Below are positions 15,262-22,894 of a stretch of 26,589 nucleotides of DNA, piece after piece. The notes beneath the pieces are model-generated. The model was not told where the DNA came from, made no database searches, and saw only the letters and a program-made list of their open reading frames with translations. How positions within the stretch are numbered: position 1 is the stretch's first letter; every line of letters starts with the position of its first letter. The stretch spans positions 1-26,589 of the IMG/VR virus record IMGVR_UViG_3300030090_005633. One strand, written 5' to 3'. The stretch comes from a virus. The position numbers and the translations under genes were made by a program.

Positions 15262-16552
15262 TTAATCCATATTCGACACGTTGGTCGCCCTGACAATCCC
15301 TATATTTTTAGTCTCATAAACTTTCGACCATGAAGCAACAGTTTCCAACACAGTTCTTGTTGGGTTTACTGTTGAAACAGCGTATTTAAGACCTACAGGA
15401 TGATAGATGTAGTGGAGATCCACAGCCATTGCTTCTTCTAAAGCAAGGATGTCTCTATCTGTTTGTGTTCTGATTGGAGCCTGCTCTCCTGTTACAACTG
15501 CTCCTTCTGTAAAAAAGAACGTACTGAATTCCGTAGAAGCACCAGAACCTGTTGTTGGAACGTCATCCGAAACAATAATTCTAAGACCTCCAAATGTTTC
15601 AACAACATTAGGGCCATCAAATGCTCTGACAGTACTACCACCTGTTGCTCCTGTGTCAGGTGCGCCTGTGTTGTCGTAGATGCGATCAATCATATTTCGC
15701 TCTAACAAGTCTCCATAAACGTTGGAGTGCATCGCAACTGTTGTTAGTTTTGATCCTTGATCTCCAAGTAAAGATTTTGCCTTTGCAATATGACGAGGAC
15801 TTAATGTTGTTGGAGTATCACCTGATTCTGAATCAATCGTTAGATCAAACAAAGCAGAGTTGCTGTCGTTTGCATTAATTGAACCAAATGCACCAGTTAG
15901 ACAAGAGAATAAGTCCTTCTGTTTCTGGTTGTTAACATAAGCAGCCATCTTCTGAGCGATAGCAGCCATTGGATCTGGGCCACCACCAACTGCAAGTGCT
16001 GCTAAATCCCGCGAACTAAATGCTCGCCCACGATGAAGCACGGCTGCAATCTGGTTGTCAGCTGTGATCTTTCCAGGTGTTAATGATAATGAATCTGTGA
16101 GAACTTCAAAGTCTCCAGATAGGTTTGCTTTGTAGAACACTTTTGTTATCCCGAAAGCTTTTTATCTTTCGGTTCTACATCTTTGCCATTGATGTAGGTC
16201 GGACTATATCTTCAACCCAGAGGGTTGCAAGGCACTCGTGGAAGCATTACTCAGTTTCCTGTCGGCTTCTAGTCTCTGAACCTTCCAGCTTGTGGGCTGG
16301 CTTGGCTGCTGATTATCCTTTAATGGTGGACTCCCAGCAATTCACCTTGTTTCATTATGCTGTTGCCAACATAAGCCCCCAATCTAGACGAGGGATCTTA
16401 ACGAAATCTCCTCCACGCTCTGCTGAAAGATTTAATTCTGCCAAAGGTGTTACTACCCCACTCTGTAAGAAGGCATCTCTATTGGTTGTCTCCTCAATAA
16501 GATAGGGCGTGAACACTTCAGGTATTATTAAATCACTGCGCAATGTCGCCAT
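15262..16552 (-). CDS. Major capsid protein, interrupted by a group I intron
   Basis: Two exons, 16552-16391 (54 codons) and 16137-15262 (291 codons plus stop), give a 345-residue HK97-fold type coat protein once the intron is removed. Exon 1 reads MATLRSDLIIPEVFTPYLIE and ends GGDFVKIP; exon 2 continues FYKANLSGDFEVLTDS, then LTPGKITADNQIAAVLHRGR. The join KIP-FYKAN restores the continuous motif expected in this coat family, which is why I place the splice at Pro54/Phe55. Without splicing, reading stops at TAA 16357-16355 after 65 residues, and the rest could begin only at an internal GTG (16140), giving a useless coat fragment. It follows the scaffold gene and precedes the decoration-like gene. 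Coat protein is the most abundant virion protein, so splicing must be efficient. Confidence 0.9.
16138..16390 (-). ncRNA. Group I self-splicing intron (IA-like), no ORF, in the capsid gene
   Basis: 253 nt. P1: exon CCCT plus intron CG (16394-16389) pairs with TGGGGG (16381-16376), with the U-G pair at the 5' splice site. P10: TAGA (16386-16383) with exon-2 TCTA (16136-16133). P2: 16374-16355, 8 bp with a GCAA tetraloop. P3: CAAGGTG (16349-16343) with TGCCTTG (16234-16228). P4: TTGCTG (16340-16335) with CAGCAG (16311-16306). P5: GTCC/GGAT. P6: CCAGC/GCTGG (16300-16285). P7: GAGACTA (16276-16270) with TAGTCC, bulged A. P7.1: GAAGC/GCTTC (16269-16241), enclosing a GAAA-capped P7.2. P8: CAACCC/GGGTTG (16227-16213). 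P9: CTACATC/GATGTAG. P9.1: CCGAAAG/CTTTCGG. The final base is G. The P7.1/P7.2 pair places it in subgroup IA, common in phages. Confidence 0.92.
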
Positions 16553-16580
16553 GAGAATTTAAATAATATGTTCACTTCGA

Positions 16581-16606
16581 GGCACAACCTCTGACATGGC
16601 ACAACC
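16581..16606 (-). repeat. 9-bp direct repeat ahead of the capsid gene
   Basis: GGCACAACC (plus strand) occurs at 16581-16589 and again at 16598-16606, a 17-bp period, inside the 68-bp gap between the scaffold and capsid genes. An AT-rich stretch (16561-16570) lies between it and the capsid ATG. It could be part of a capsid promoter or mRNA leader, but no well-spaced -35/-10 pair is clear. Function unknown. Confidence 0.45.
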
Positions 16607-16620
16607 ACGTTGACTCTATA

Positions 16621-17292
16621 TTAACTAGAAACTGCGTTTTTTAACATATTATATTTATTTATATCTGTTCTATATAATCTTGCCTGTTCTGTAAGGTTGA
16701 AAGATTCTCTGGCAAATGGATTGGCCTCTCCTGTAATTACATCAGCAGTTACTTTTGTTGTTGTAGCACCACCGCCCTGTGGTCTTGGATTTTTTTGTAT
16801 CCATTGAGGCATTTTTTGTTGCGCCCAATCTTTTACAGGGGTTCTGTTATAACCGTCAACAATAACAACAGTGCCATCAGCTTCTCTTGCAAGTTGATCT
16901 CTGTTTATTCTTGATAATACATATTGTGGGTCATGTACTACATCAGCTAATGCACTGACAGCAGGGGCTTCCACTTCAAGTTCCCTTTGTCTCTGCTCTA
17001 GTTCCTGTATTCTTTTGTTTTTGGCTTCTTCAGCTTCTCGATATTGGGTTGCAAGTTTCTCTCTTGCTTCTTCATATTTACCCTGTGCCTCAAGCTCTTC
17101 CTGTTCTTTTTTTTGCTTATAGGCAATCAAGGCATTTACATCAACATCCTGGGGAACAGCCTTTGCTGTTTCTTTTGCTTTTTTATAATCATCTAATAAT
17201 TCAGCATTTTTCTTTCTCATTGATTCAACTTCTGCTTTTAAAGCATCAACTTCTGCCTGTGAAGGATTTGGCTTGATTGGTTCGTCTGACAT
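16621..17292 (-). CDS. Capsid scaffold protein
   Basis: A 223-residue protein directly upstream of the capsid gene. Residues about 12-110 are a long charged coiled coil (VDALKAEVESMRKKNAELLD, KKEQEELEAQGKYEEAREKL, KNKRIQELEQRQRELEVEAP). The C-terminal part contains DPQYVLSRINRDQ, a Gly-rich hinge (RPQGGGATTT), and a charged helix at the end (LTEQARLYRTDINKYNMLKN). High charge, coiled coil and position are typical of scaffolds that guide procapsid assembly and then leave. No protease domain is present in it. Confidence 0.85.
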   Translation of the reverse strand: MSDEPIKPNPSQAEVDALKAEVESMRKKNAELLDDYKKAKETAKAVPQDVDVNALIAYKQKKEQEELEAQGKYEEAREKLATQYREAEEAKNKRIQELEQRQRELEVEAPAVSALADVVHDPQYVLSRINRDQLAREADGTVVIVDGYNRTPVKDWAQQKMPQWIQKNPRPQGGGATTTKVTADVITGEANPFARESFNLTEQARLYRTDINKYNMLKNAVSS

Positions 17293-17331
17293 AAAAAATC
17301 TTAATATTTATTTATAATATTATCGTGAAAA

Positions 17332-17631
17332 TTACCATTTGACCTTATGTGACCAAAATAATGGTGAAAATATCGTTGGATTTGGGTTCTGAGCATTATG
17401 TCTTGCGTAATAACTAGCTCTTCTTTGTTTTTCTGCTTTTGTTTTTGGATTCTTGCCAGCACCTTTGACTCCCTGCTGTCCAAACCTAATTAATTTGACC
17501 TCATCACCTTTTTTTGCAAGCACAACATGAGATTTTGTTGGATGTCCTGGAGTTGGTTTTGCTTTGTTAACTTCTGTTAAGCCATACTTTTTTAACTTGC
17601 GTTCTATCTTTTCTTTTTTACTTAATGTCAT
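17332..17631 (-). CDS. Small basic phage protein with FGQQGVKGAGK motif
   Basis: A 99-residue basic protein. It has a Lys-rich start (LSKKEKIERKLKKYGLTEVN), a conserved-looking core (KLIRFGQQGVKGAGK), then KAEKQRRASYYARHNAQ and an aromatic end (FWSHKVKW). The core and the xSHKVKW/ANKVKW ending are typical of a small phage family seen often in marine phage head operons, of unknown function. Its ATG overlaps the TGA of the previous gene (ATGA, 17631-17628). Its high charge suggests nucleic acid contact, which is inference. Confidence 0.7.
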   Translation of the reverse strand: MTLSKKEKIERKLKKYGLTEVNKAKPTPGHPTKSHVVLAKKGDEVKLIRFGQQGVKGAGKNPKTKAEKQRRASYYARHNAQNPNPTIFSPLFWSHKVKW

Positions 17632-17780
17632 TTGCCTATCTTCTCCTGTGCCATTCTATGCGCTCTTGCAAAACTCATGCCCTCACGCATTTTCCTGACC
17701 ATATAATTCATATGCCTTTTAGTGTGATGCACTGAATGAGCTTTCAAGGTTTCTTTTTGTTTTTTTGTTAAAGGAGCCAT
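17628..17780 (-). CDS. 50-residue basic His/Lys-rich protein
   Basis: The frame runs from ATG 17780 to TGA 17628-17630. It begins MAPLTKKQKETLKAHSVHHT and includes KRHMNYMVRKMREGMSFARA. The KKQKxTLxxHxxHHTxxHM pattern recurs in small phage proteins beside capsid genes, from memory. Start overlaps the previous stop (TAATG) and stop overlaps the next start (ATGA), strong signs of coupled translation. Basic and helical; function unknown. Confidence 0.7.
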   Translation of the reverse strand: MAPLTKKQKETLKAHSVHHTKRHMNYMVRKMREGMSFARAHRMAQEKIGK

Positions 17781-18040
17781 TATCTTTTCTTTTGATATTT
17801 TGAATAAATCTTAGCGTCTGCTGTTCTTGCTCCACCTTTACCTGTCATATAACTATTTACTCTGCCCATTGCCCACGCTGCCATTGGAACATTACGAGAT
17901 CCAGCAGAAAGATATGCACCCTGACCTTTACGGTAAACTTCTGCGAGTTCACCATAAAAAAAGCGAGTGCCTTCTGCCTTTTTGCGAAGGCTAGCTTTTA
18001 CGCTTTCGCTTAGTGGTTTTCTTCTTCTTGCTTGAGACAT
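17780..18040 (-). CDS. Small basic protein resembling the DUF5824 group
   Basis: An 86-residue protein. It has SESVKASLRKKAEGTRFFYG, ELAEVYRKGQGAYLSAGSRN and AAWAMGRVNSYMTGKGGART. The pattern 'KxxLxxKAxxxxxxxGxLxxVYxKGxGA...WAMxRVNSxxxGKGGARxxD' is a phage protein family I associate with DUF5824, function unknown but common beside head genes. It overlaps the preceding gene by 50 nt, an unusually long overlap for this phage. Confidence 0.65.
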   Translation of the reverse strand: MSQARRRKPLSESVKASLRKKAEGTRFFYGELAEVYRKGQGAYLSAGSRNVPMAAWAMGRVNSYMTGKGGARTADAKIYSKYQKKR

Positions 18041-18218
18041 TTTGTTCTGTGCGTGATTTAGATACAGCCTTTATATCAATAAATTCTCCTTTTCTGTAGG
18101 CTTCGGCAGTTCTCTTGATTTCAGCAGCTTTCGCTAACTTATTCATAGCTCCAGACAGATATTTTTTTGGAACACCTGTCTTTTTGTCTTTTGGAACTCG
18201 CCTAAATTTTCTAGTCAC
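17991..18218 (-). CDS. 75-residue very basic protein, GTG start
   Basis: The start at 18218 is a GTG whose bases overlap the stop of the preceding gene (GTGA). The sequence has RRVPKDKKTGVPKKYLSGAM, a helix (AAEIKRTAEAYRKGEFIDIK) and a Lys/Arg-rich tail (KKKKTTKRKRKS). The PKDKKTGVPKKYLSG segment recurs in other small phage proteins of this type, as I recall; function unknown. Strongly positive charge suggests DNA binding, but this is inference. Confidence 0.65.
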   Translation of the reverse strand: MTRKFRRVPKDKKTGVPKKYLSGAMNKLAKAAEIKRTAEAYRKGEFIDIKAVSKSRTEQNVSSKKKKTTKRKRKS

Positions 18219-18310
18219 TTTTTGGTTTTTTTCTTAGTTGCTGGTTTTGTTTCCTTTTCAGCCTTTGGCTTTGACTCATCATAAGTCTGGACTTTGAATG
18301 TATATCCCAT
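18215..18310 (-). CDS. 31-residue Lys-rich peptide
   Basis: The frame begins at ATG 18310, inside TAATG of the previous gene, and ends at TGA 18215-18217, overlapping the next GTG. The peptide begins MGYTFKVQTYDESKPKAE and ends in a lysine-rich tail. An excellent Shine-Dalgarno sequence lies 9 nt upstream (18325-18320). Good ribosome binding plus coupled stop/start argue that it is translated even though it is very short. Confidence 0.6.
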   Translation of the reverse strand: MGYTFKVQTYDESKPKAEKETKPATKKKTKK

Positions 18311-18378
18311 TATTTTTTACCTCCCTTCTTTTTCTTCTTCTTTCCTTTTGGTTTCATTGATCCATAGTGTGAAGGCAT
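18310..18378 (-). CDS. 22-residue Lys/Gly-rich peptide
   Basis: The frame runs from ATG 18378 to TAA 18310-18312. The peptide starts MPSHYGSMKPKG and ends in a run of lysines and glycines. Very short, very basic peptides of this shape recur in phage head operons from memory. No clear ribosome binding site precedes it, and its codons double as the leader of the next gene, so it may be a translation-coupling leader rather than a functional peptide. Confidence 0.45.
   Translation of the reverse strand: MPSHYGSMKPKGKKKKKKGGKK
18320..18325 (-). promoter_or_regulatory. Strong ribosome binding site embedded in the previous gene
   Basis: GGGAGG lies 9 nt upstream of ATG 18310. It is also the coding sequence for the Lys-Gly-Gly-Lys end of the 22-residue peptide at 18310-18378. 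Most genes here have weak ribosome binding sites, so this one decides the start of the 31-residue peptide. Confidence 0.7.
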
Positions 18379-18403
18379 GACAATAAAAGTAGCTGTTTCT
18401 ATA

Positions 18404-18553
18404 TTACTTCCTTTTACGTTTCTTAGCTGTTTTCTTTTTGCCTGCTGTAGATAATGCAATGGCCTGTGCCTGCTTCAATGTCTTACCCTCTCTCATCAAC
18501 AAACGGATGTTGCTTGAGATCACAGATTCAGATTTTCCTTTTTTTAGTGGCAT
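18404..18553 (-). CDS. 49-residue small phage protein of the MPLKKGKS type
   Basis: The frame starts at ATG 18553, 2 nt after the head protein gene stops, and ends at TAA 18404-18406. It begins MPLKKGKSESVISSNIRLLM, continues REGKTLKQAQAIALSTAGK and ends in Lys/Arg. The pattern MPLKKGxSxxxISxNIxxLMxEGKxxKQAxAIAL is shared by many short phage proteins of unknown function. It opens the cassette of tiny basic genes. Confidence 0.7.
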   Translation of the reverse strand: MPLKKGKSESVISSNIRLLMREGKTLKQAQAIALSTAGKKKTAKKRKRK

Positions 18554-18555
18554 AT

Positions 18556-19806
18556 CTATAGTTTATATTCTTTTTTGATTTGGTCTAATGTTTTTTCTGT
18601 TCCATCACTTCTAATAATCTGCCTCAATGCCTTTTGACCAGAACTTCCTTTTTTGCCAGCTAATGTTTTAAAAAATCTTACTCTTTGTTCATTGCCAAGA
18701 GTTTTTATCTGTATTTCTTTTTTCTGATCCAGCAACCAATCGCCATAAGCCTGCCCCTGTGGAACTCTACCTGTCATACTTGGTCTTGTATCAAGTGCAG
18801 TTTCGGGTGGCTTTTCAAGACCTGGATATTTTTCTTGCAAACCATCAAAGTCAACAACAGGGACAGTGGTTGACCTACAGTTGAAATGTTGTGGAGGTGT
18901 CGGCCCTTTGTTGTATTCAAACTGCTGACCATCAAGCCTCTGACAGATTGGTGTGGTTTTTGAATCCAATGTCGCAACATATTCATATTTAGGAGCAACT
19001 TTGCTATTCGCAGCATAAACTGCCTGACTTGCTTGATTCTGCACTTGATTTACAGAAGTTCTTACAATCGTTTGGATTTGATGATTTGCAAGTTTTGTAA
19101 GTTCTCCACCCGATGCTGCTAGTTGTTTGACAGATAGTGGCCCAAAATCTGCGAAATTTAACTGACCAACTAATCGTCTTGCAATTTGTTGTGATGTTTC
19201 TCCACTGAATACACCCGATCTGATTGCCAATGCAAGTTTTTCCTGTGAACTGGCAGCAATACCTCTAAATGCTTTATTTACAGTTTCTCCATTAGGCAAA
19301 GTTATTGCTGATCCTTGAGTTGCAGTAAGTTCAAACTTGCCAGCACCAAATCTTTTAAAGGCATCTTCCTTGAATTGTTGAGTTGTAAATATGTTTATCT
19401 GTGTTGGATCTGTCATTATTACAGATTCTGCATATTTTGGACTTACAGCAACGCTATTGATCGGCACATCTCCAGATGCTGTTACTTTTTTTAGTTCATT
19501 CACAATAAAATCTCTCTGTAAGAGAGTTATTCCCTGTAATTCTTTCTTGAAATCTCTTGCCGTAGCTCCAGACCATGTATTAAGACTATCTTTTGCCTGT
19601 TTTATGATCGCTCTTAGTCTTTTTCTTGTTTCAGGTGCAATAATTACAGCTTCACCAGCCCTTCTCTGCCTAAAATCTATTTCTCTTAGTCTTTTTGCAG
19701 CATTTAATATAACCTCGTTATAAGTAACAGCATATTTTTTTGCGACAGCATTACTGAAACGGTTGAGATCAATAGTCTCTCTAAAAAATACCTCTGGAAT
19801 TGACAT
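18556..19806 (-). CDS. Mu F-like minor head protein
   Basis: A 416-residue protein directly after the portal gene. Helical N-terminal region (1-110), then a middle domain, then the conserved C-terminal element: TKLANHQIQTIVRTSVNQVQ, YVATLDSKTTPICQRLDGQQ and PPQHFNCRST (Cys288, His307, Cys310). The ATLDxxTxPxCxxLDG...PPxHxNCRS motif is the signature of the phage Mu gpF / SPP1 gp7 family, which sits inside the procapsid near the portal and may aid DNA delivery. The last 90 residues (GLEKPPETALDTRPSMTGR onwards) are charged and divergent. Confidence 0.9.
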   Translation of the reverse strand: MSIPEVFFRETIDLNRFSNAVAKKYAVTYNEVILNAAKRLREIDFRQRRAGEAVIIAPETRKRLRAIIKQAKDSLNTWSGATARDFKKELQGITLLQRDFIVNELKKVTASGDVPINSVAVSPKYAESVIMTDPTQINIFTTQQFKEDAFKRFGAGKFELTATQGSAITLPNGETVNKAFRGIAASSQEKLALAIRSGVFSGETSQQIARRLVGQLNFADFGPLSVKQLAASGGELTKLANHQIQTIVRTSVNQVQNQASQAVYAANSKVAPKYEYVATLDSKTTPICQRLDGQQFEYNKGPTPPQHFNCRSTTVPVVDFDGLQEKYPGLEKPPETALDTRPSMTGRVPQGQAYGDWLLDQKKEIQIKTLGNEQRVRFFKTLAGKKGSSGQKALRQIIRSDGTEKTLDQIKKEYKL

Positions 19807-19809
19807 TCA

Positions 19810-21204
19810 TTAAGGTGCGTCAGGTTCTGTTGGGGCTTCCATTTCGATCAGCCCACCAGCTTGTGTTGCCTCAACTTCTTCTTCTACTGAAAAATCATCT
19901 CCGAGAATTTCACCGCTGCTTAACTGTGTAAGTAATGTTTCCTGGCTGATAGTACCAGCAGTGAATAATGCAAGTAATGATTGGATCTCCTGTGGTTCTA
20001 ATCTTGCAGTTACAAAGTCTCTATTAACAAAACTACTGCCAGCATTTGGTTCGTTCAGATATTCGCTATGAAACTTAAGACAGTTATCAATCAGATCTTG
20101 CATCTGCTGGGCTACGACCATCATTGTGCTGTCATTCTGTGATCTATCAATCCTCTTGGCCTCTGCTGTCTCGCCAACTAACTTTTGCCCAAGCACCGCA
20201 GCCAGTGACAATGTATTGATCTGATCTTTCAAATCTTCAAGCCTTCTGAATTGACTTTCATAACTATCACTTGATGGGCTGATATACTCCATCCTTGATT
20301 CGGGTGGTAATGATAGTGCTTCACTTGGCCCTGTTGTAATCTCATCACTGTTTGGATAACCAAAAACTGCAAGTAAAGGAACTGAACTGATATGCAGAAT
20401 ATTATCAAGGTCACTCTGTATCTGATAATGCTTGAGGTTCAATTCTGCAATATCATAAAGAGGGCTTCGGCTTTCGTAATAACCAACTCGATTTGAATAG
20501 GCAACAGAAAAAGGAATCTTATCTTTTATGCTCATTTCTCCCTCATCATGTAATTTATATTCACCTTTTTTATCTTTTCTATGTATCTCAAACCGCCCAG
20601 GCTCAAGCACCCTGATCTGCTTTACAATCTTCTCTCCATACTTACCATCAGGCTCAACAACGTGTTCCATTAATCGTAATTGAGTAAGCTGTCTTACACC
20701 ATTAATAACTTCTGTCCTCCATCCCAGAATATTTTTTGGCTCGTATGTCACCCAATATGGTCTGACTTTTTCTCCATCTTTTGGTGCATCTACAAGAACA
20801 CCACAATGACCATAAGAAATAACTGTTCTTGCCGTAGTGTAAAGCCACACATTCAAATCATCGCCCTCCAACGAAACGTCAAAAAGCTGCTCCCTTACTA
20901 AATCAGAAACACCATCAAGCCGAACAGGTTTTCGCACCAACATTCCAGCTAACATTTTCTCGATTCTCTGCATGAAGGGAACTACATTGCTCCTGGAGAG
21001 TCTGCGATCATAGCTATCGTCCACCTCACGTTCAAGTTGTGGAAGATATTTTCTATGTTCAGATCTAATTTTATATGTTCCCTCTTTCAAATCTTCAATC
21101 AAACCCCAGAAATTTGCCATTCTCTGGTAGGCAGCATTAGGACTTGCAACCGTTGTAGGAGCTAGTGTTACAGGCTGATTGTAAATATTCAGAGAGCTAT
21201 ACAC
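19810..21204 (-). CDS. Portal protein (DUF4055 type), GTG start
   Basis: A 464-residue protein between the large terminase and the Mu F-like protein. It contains LKEGTYKIRSEHRKYLPQLE, RSNVVPFMQRIEKMLAGMLV, RKPVRLDG, then YGHCGVLVDAPKDGEKVRPY and YEPKNILGWRTEV. This matches the DUF4055 portal family. A region with VLGQKLVGETAEAKRIDRSQ lies near residue 340 and the C-terminus is acidic (LGDDFSVEEEVEATQAGG). The start is GTG at 21204, with a GAGG about 7 nt upstream; an ATG just upstream in another frame meets a stop at once. Twelve copies form the DNA entry channel. Confidence 0.9.
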   Translation of the reverse strand: MYSSLNIYNQPVTLAPTTVASPNAAYQRMANFWGLIEDLKEGTYKIRSEHRKYLPQLEREVDDSYDRRLSRSNVVPFMQRIEKMLAGMLVRKPVRLDGVSDLVREQLFDVSLEGDDLNVWLYTTARTVISYGHCGVLVDAPKDGEKVRPYWVTYEPKNILGWRTEVINGVRQLTQLRLMEHVVEPDGKYGEKIVKQIRVLEPGRFEIHRKDKKGEYKLHDEGEMSIKDKIPFSVAYSNRVGYYESRSPLYDIAELNLKHYQIQSDLDNILHISSVPLLAVFGYPNSDEITTGPSEALSLPPESRMEYISPSSDSYESQFRRLEDLKDQINTLSLAAVLGQKLVGETAEAKRIDRSQNDSTMMVVAQQMQDLIDNCLKFHSEYLNEPNAGSSFVNRDFVTARLEPQEIQSLLALFTAGTISQETLLTQLSSGEILGDDFSVEEEVEATQAGGLIEMEAPTEPDAP

Positions 21205-21230
21205 GGTTTTTCCTCATAGTACCATTACTT

Positions 21231-22577
21231 TTAATATATTCTAATCCCTGTTCGCTTGCCTGCCCTACCATAAAGTAAATTAAATTCTCTAAAAATAAGA
21301 TAGCCAAGCGCATCGACATGATGGTCGTATCCATTCTGTTTATCAGGATCGCCTGTCTTTTCATCGTAGCTCTGCAATTCGAGGCACTGAATTAAACGAG
21401 TGCAACTGGCATGAATCGCCAAACGTCTTTTCCCTTTGCCGTTCTGTAGTAACGCATTGACGGTTGCAACTCGATCTTTGATAAAGGGGTTGCTCTTGAG
21501 AGCCATTGAACTGAAGCCGTAACTTTCGAGGATTGCAATGTCTGTCTTTGATGCGTTAATCGTTGAACGTGCTGAACCACTAGCGTCAGGGTAAACTAAT
21601 ATTCTGTTTGAAGGATAGCGTCTGAGCAACTCCTGTGCCAACGCATCTGTGTCTTTTTGTTTTGATATTTCATCAATGATCACCAGCTTGTCACCATCTC
21701 TCACACCAATAACGCAGTTGCAGTTCATCACATTGAAATCTATGCCACAAAGTAAAGTCTCCATCTTGATGTCAAACGGTATTTTGTTGATGACATGATG
21801 CTCCCTGGAGAACCTGTTATAGACTTGTCCGCTGGTTAAATTGACCCACTGTCCTAGCAGATAAGCTTTGATCAACTGAGGTGGATAATTCTCATACAAA
21901 GATGGAATAAATGTATCGGGCAGATAAGGATTATCAGCCGTCTTTGCCTGGATCAATGCAGTATCAGATTTTTTATTTTTTTCAAAAGTTTCAAATGCCC
22001 AGCCGTGACCTTCGGGAGTTGTTGTTGCATAAAACTGCTGAACATTACCAGATCTAAGTCTTGCTAGTGCCATATTCATTGCACTCTCCGCATCTCGTTT
22101 CGGGATAGTGTCTGCCTCATCAAATCCAACTGCACACAGGTTTTGGCCTCGCAATCTTTGATATGTAAGCATTGTCCTTAACAAAATAGTATGTGTTCCT
22201 TCTTCCCAGGAAAGTTGATACTCAGGAAGCGGTGATGCTCTGAATGTGTAAGGTATTTGCCATTGATCTAATAATTCATTAAATGTACGAATTAAAATGT
22301 CTCTTAGCATCGGTGCTGTTGGTTGAAAAACAGCAGATACATGACCGATATTTAGACAAGCAAGCATCACAGCCTTTGAGCATAAGGCATAAGTTTTACC
22401 AGCACCAAAGCCACAGACTAGAGCTAATTTTCTATGATCCATGTCTTGGCAGAACTTTGCCTGATGCGGAAGTAAACCTTGATAAATTCTTTCTATCGTT
22501 TCTTGCGTTGTAGGAAGATTATATGCACCAATCTCATATAAAACTTTCCCAGGTTGAACTGTATCTAAAATGCTCAC
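21231..22577 (-). CDS. terL: Terminase large subunit
   Basis: A 448-residue DNA-packaging motor with ATPase and nuclease halves. Walker A is GFGAGKT (about 56-62); Walker B is AVGFDEAD (about 149-156), with Asp153-Glu154. A coupling motif with YATTTPEG follows (about 183-190). The nuclease domain has CGIDFNVMN (Asp280), YPDASGSAR (Asp331) and NGYDHHVDALGY (Asp422), the three acidic metal ligands expected. The start is GTG at 22577, overlapping the small-subunit stop (GTGA). The protein is complete. Confidence 0.95.
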   Translation of the reverse strand: MSILDTVQPGKVLYEIGAYNLPTTQETIERIYQGLLPHQAKFCQDMDHRKLALVCGFGAGKTYALCSKAVMLACLNIGHVSAVFQPTAPMLRDILIRTFNELLDQWQIPYTFRASPLPEYQLSWEEGTHTILLRTMLTYQRLRGQNLCAVGFDEADTIPKRDAESAMNMALARLRSGNVQQFYATTTPEGHGWAFETFEKNKKSDTALIQAKTADNPYLPDTFIPSLYENYPPQLIKAYLLGQWVNLTSGQVYNRFSREHHVINKIPFDIKMETLLCGIDFNVMNCNCVIGVRDGDKLVIIDEISKQKDTDALAQELLRRYPSNRILVYPDASGSARSTINASKTDIAILESYGFSSMALKSNPFIKDRVATVNALLQNGKGKRRLAIHASCTRLIQCLELQSYDEKTGDPDKQNGYDHHVDALGYLIFREFNLLYGRAGKRTGIRIY

Positions 22578-22894
22578 GAAATAATCTGTGCAAGTCTAGC
22601 TGCTGTATTGATTGCACCAAGAGCAATGTGTAAATGACCTTTTTCTCTTGCTTCCATCTGTAGCGTTGCAGCCTGCGCTAAGAGATTTGCCACCATTTCA
22701 GGTCTTTCCATATCCCAATCTGCTTTCATCTCGGCTCTGGCTATCTCTAAATACTTGTCAGCTGTTTTAGAACTGACCCCCCAATTTTTGGAAGCATATC
22801 TAACGCAATCGGATCTACGGCCACCTCTAGCGATGATCTCGCCAAGCTTGCGTGACCTAATAACAGTTTCTATTTTTGTACCTTTTTTAGCCAT
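22574..22894 (-). CDS. terS: Terminase small subunit
   Basis: A 106-residue, helical protein upstream of and overlapping the large subunit by 4 nt. It has a helix-turn-helix-like region (SDCVRYASKNWGVSSKTADK, about 28-47) and a second helical oligomerisation part (EMKADWDMERPEMVANLLAQ, HIALGAINTAARLAQI). It should recognise the phage packaging site and stimulate TerL. It is the first gene of the leftward structural operon. Confidence 0.8.
   Translation of the reverse strand: MAKKGTKIETVIRSRKLGEIIARGGRRSDCVRYASKNWGVSSKTADKYLEIARAEMKADWDMERPEMVANLLAQAATLQMEAREKGHLHIALGAINTAARLAQIIS

Noticed and set aside
16355-16374. P2 hairpin first considered as P1, with the splice site after TTATGT
   Set aside because: It gives a plausible U-G splice pair, but leaves extra residues (RLDWGLM) in the capsid and no matching exon-2 phase; the CCCT/GGGGG pairing restores the expected protein join exactly.
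16125-16505. 126-codon plus-strand frame across the intron and exon 1
   Set aside because: It reads antisense through the ribozyme helices and capsid exon, has no recognisable domain, and is explained by the absence of stops opposite structured RNA.
15262-16552. Split capsid gene as a sequencing frameshift or pseudogene
   Set aside because: The interruption is 253 nt, not one or two bases; it has full group I structure, and removing it restores a continuous capsid motif.
17301-17483. 60-codon minus-strand frame overlapping the FGQQGVKGAGK gene
   Set aside because: The alternative frame lacks conserved features, whereas the chosen frame shows the family motif and coupled start.
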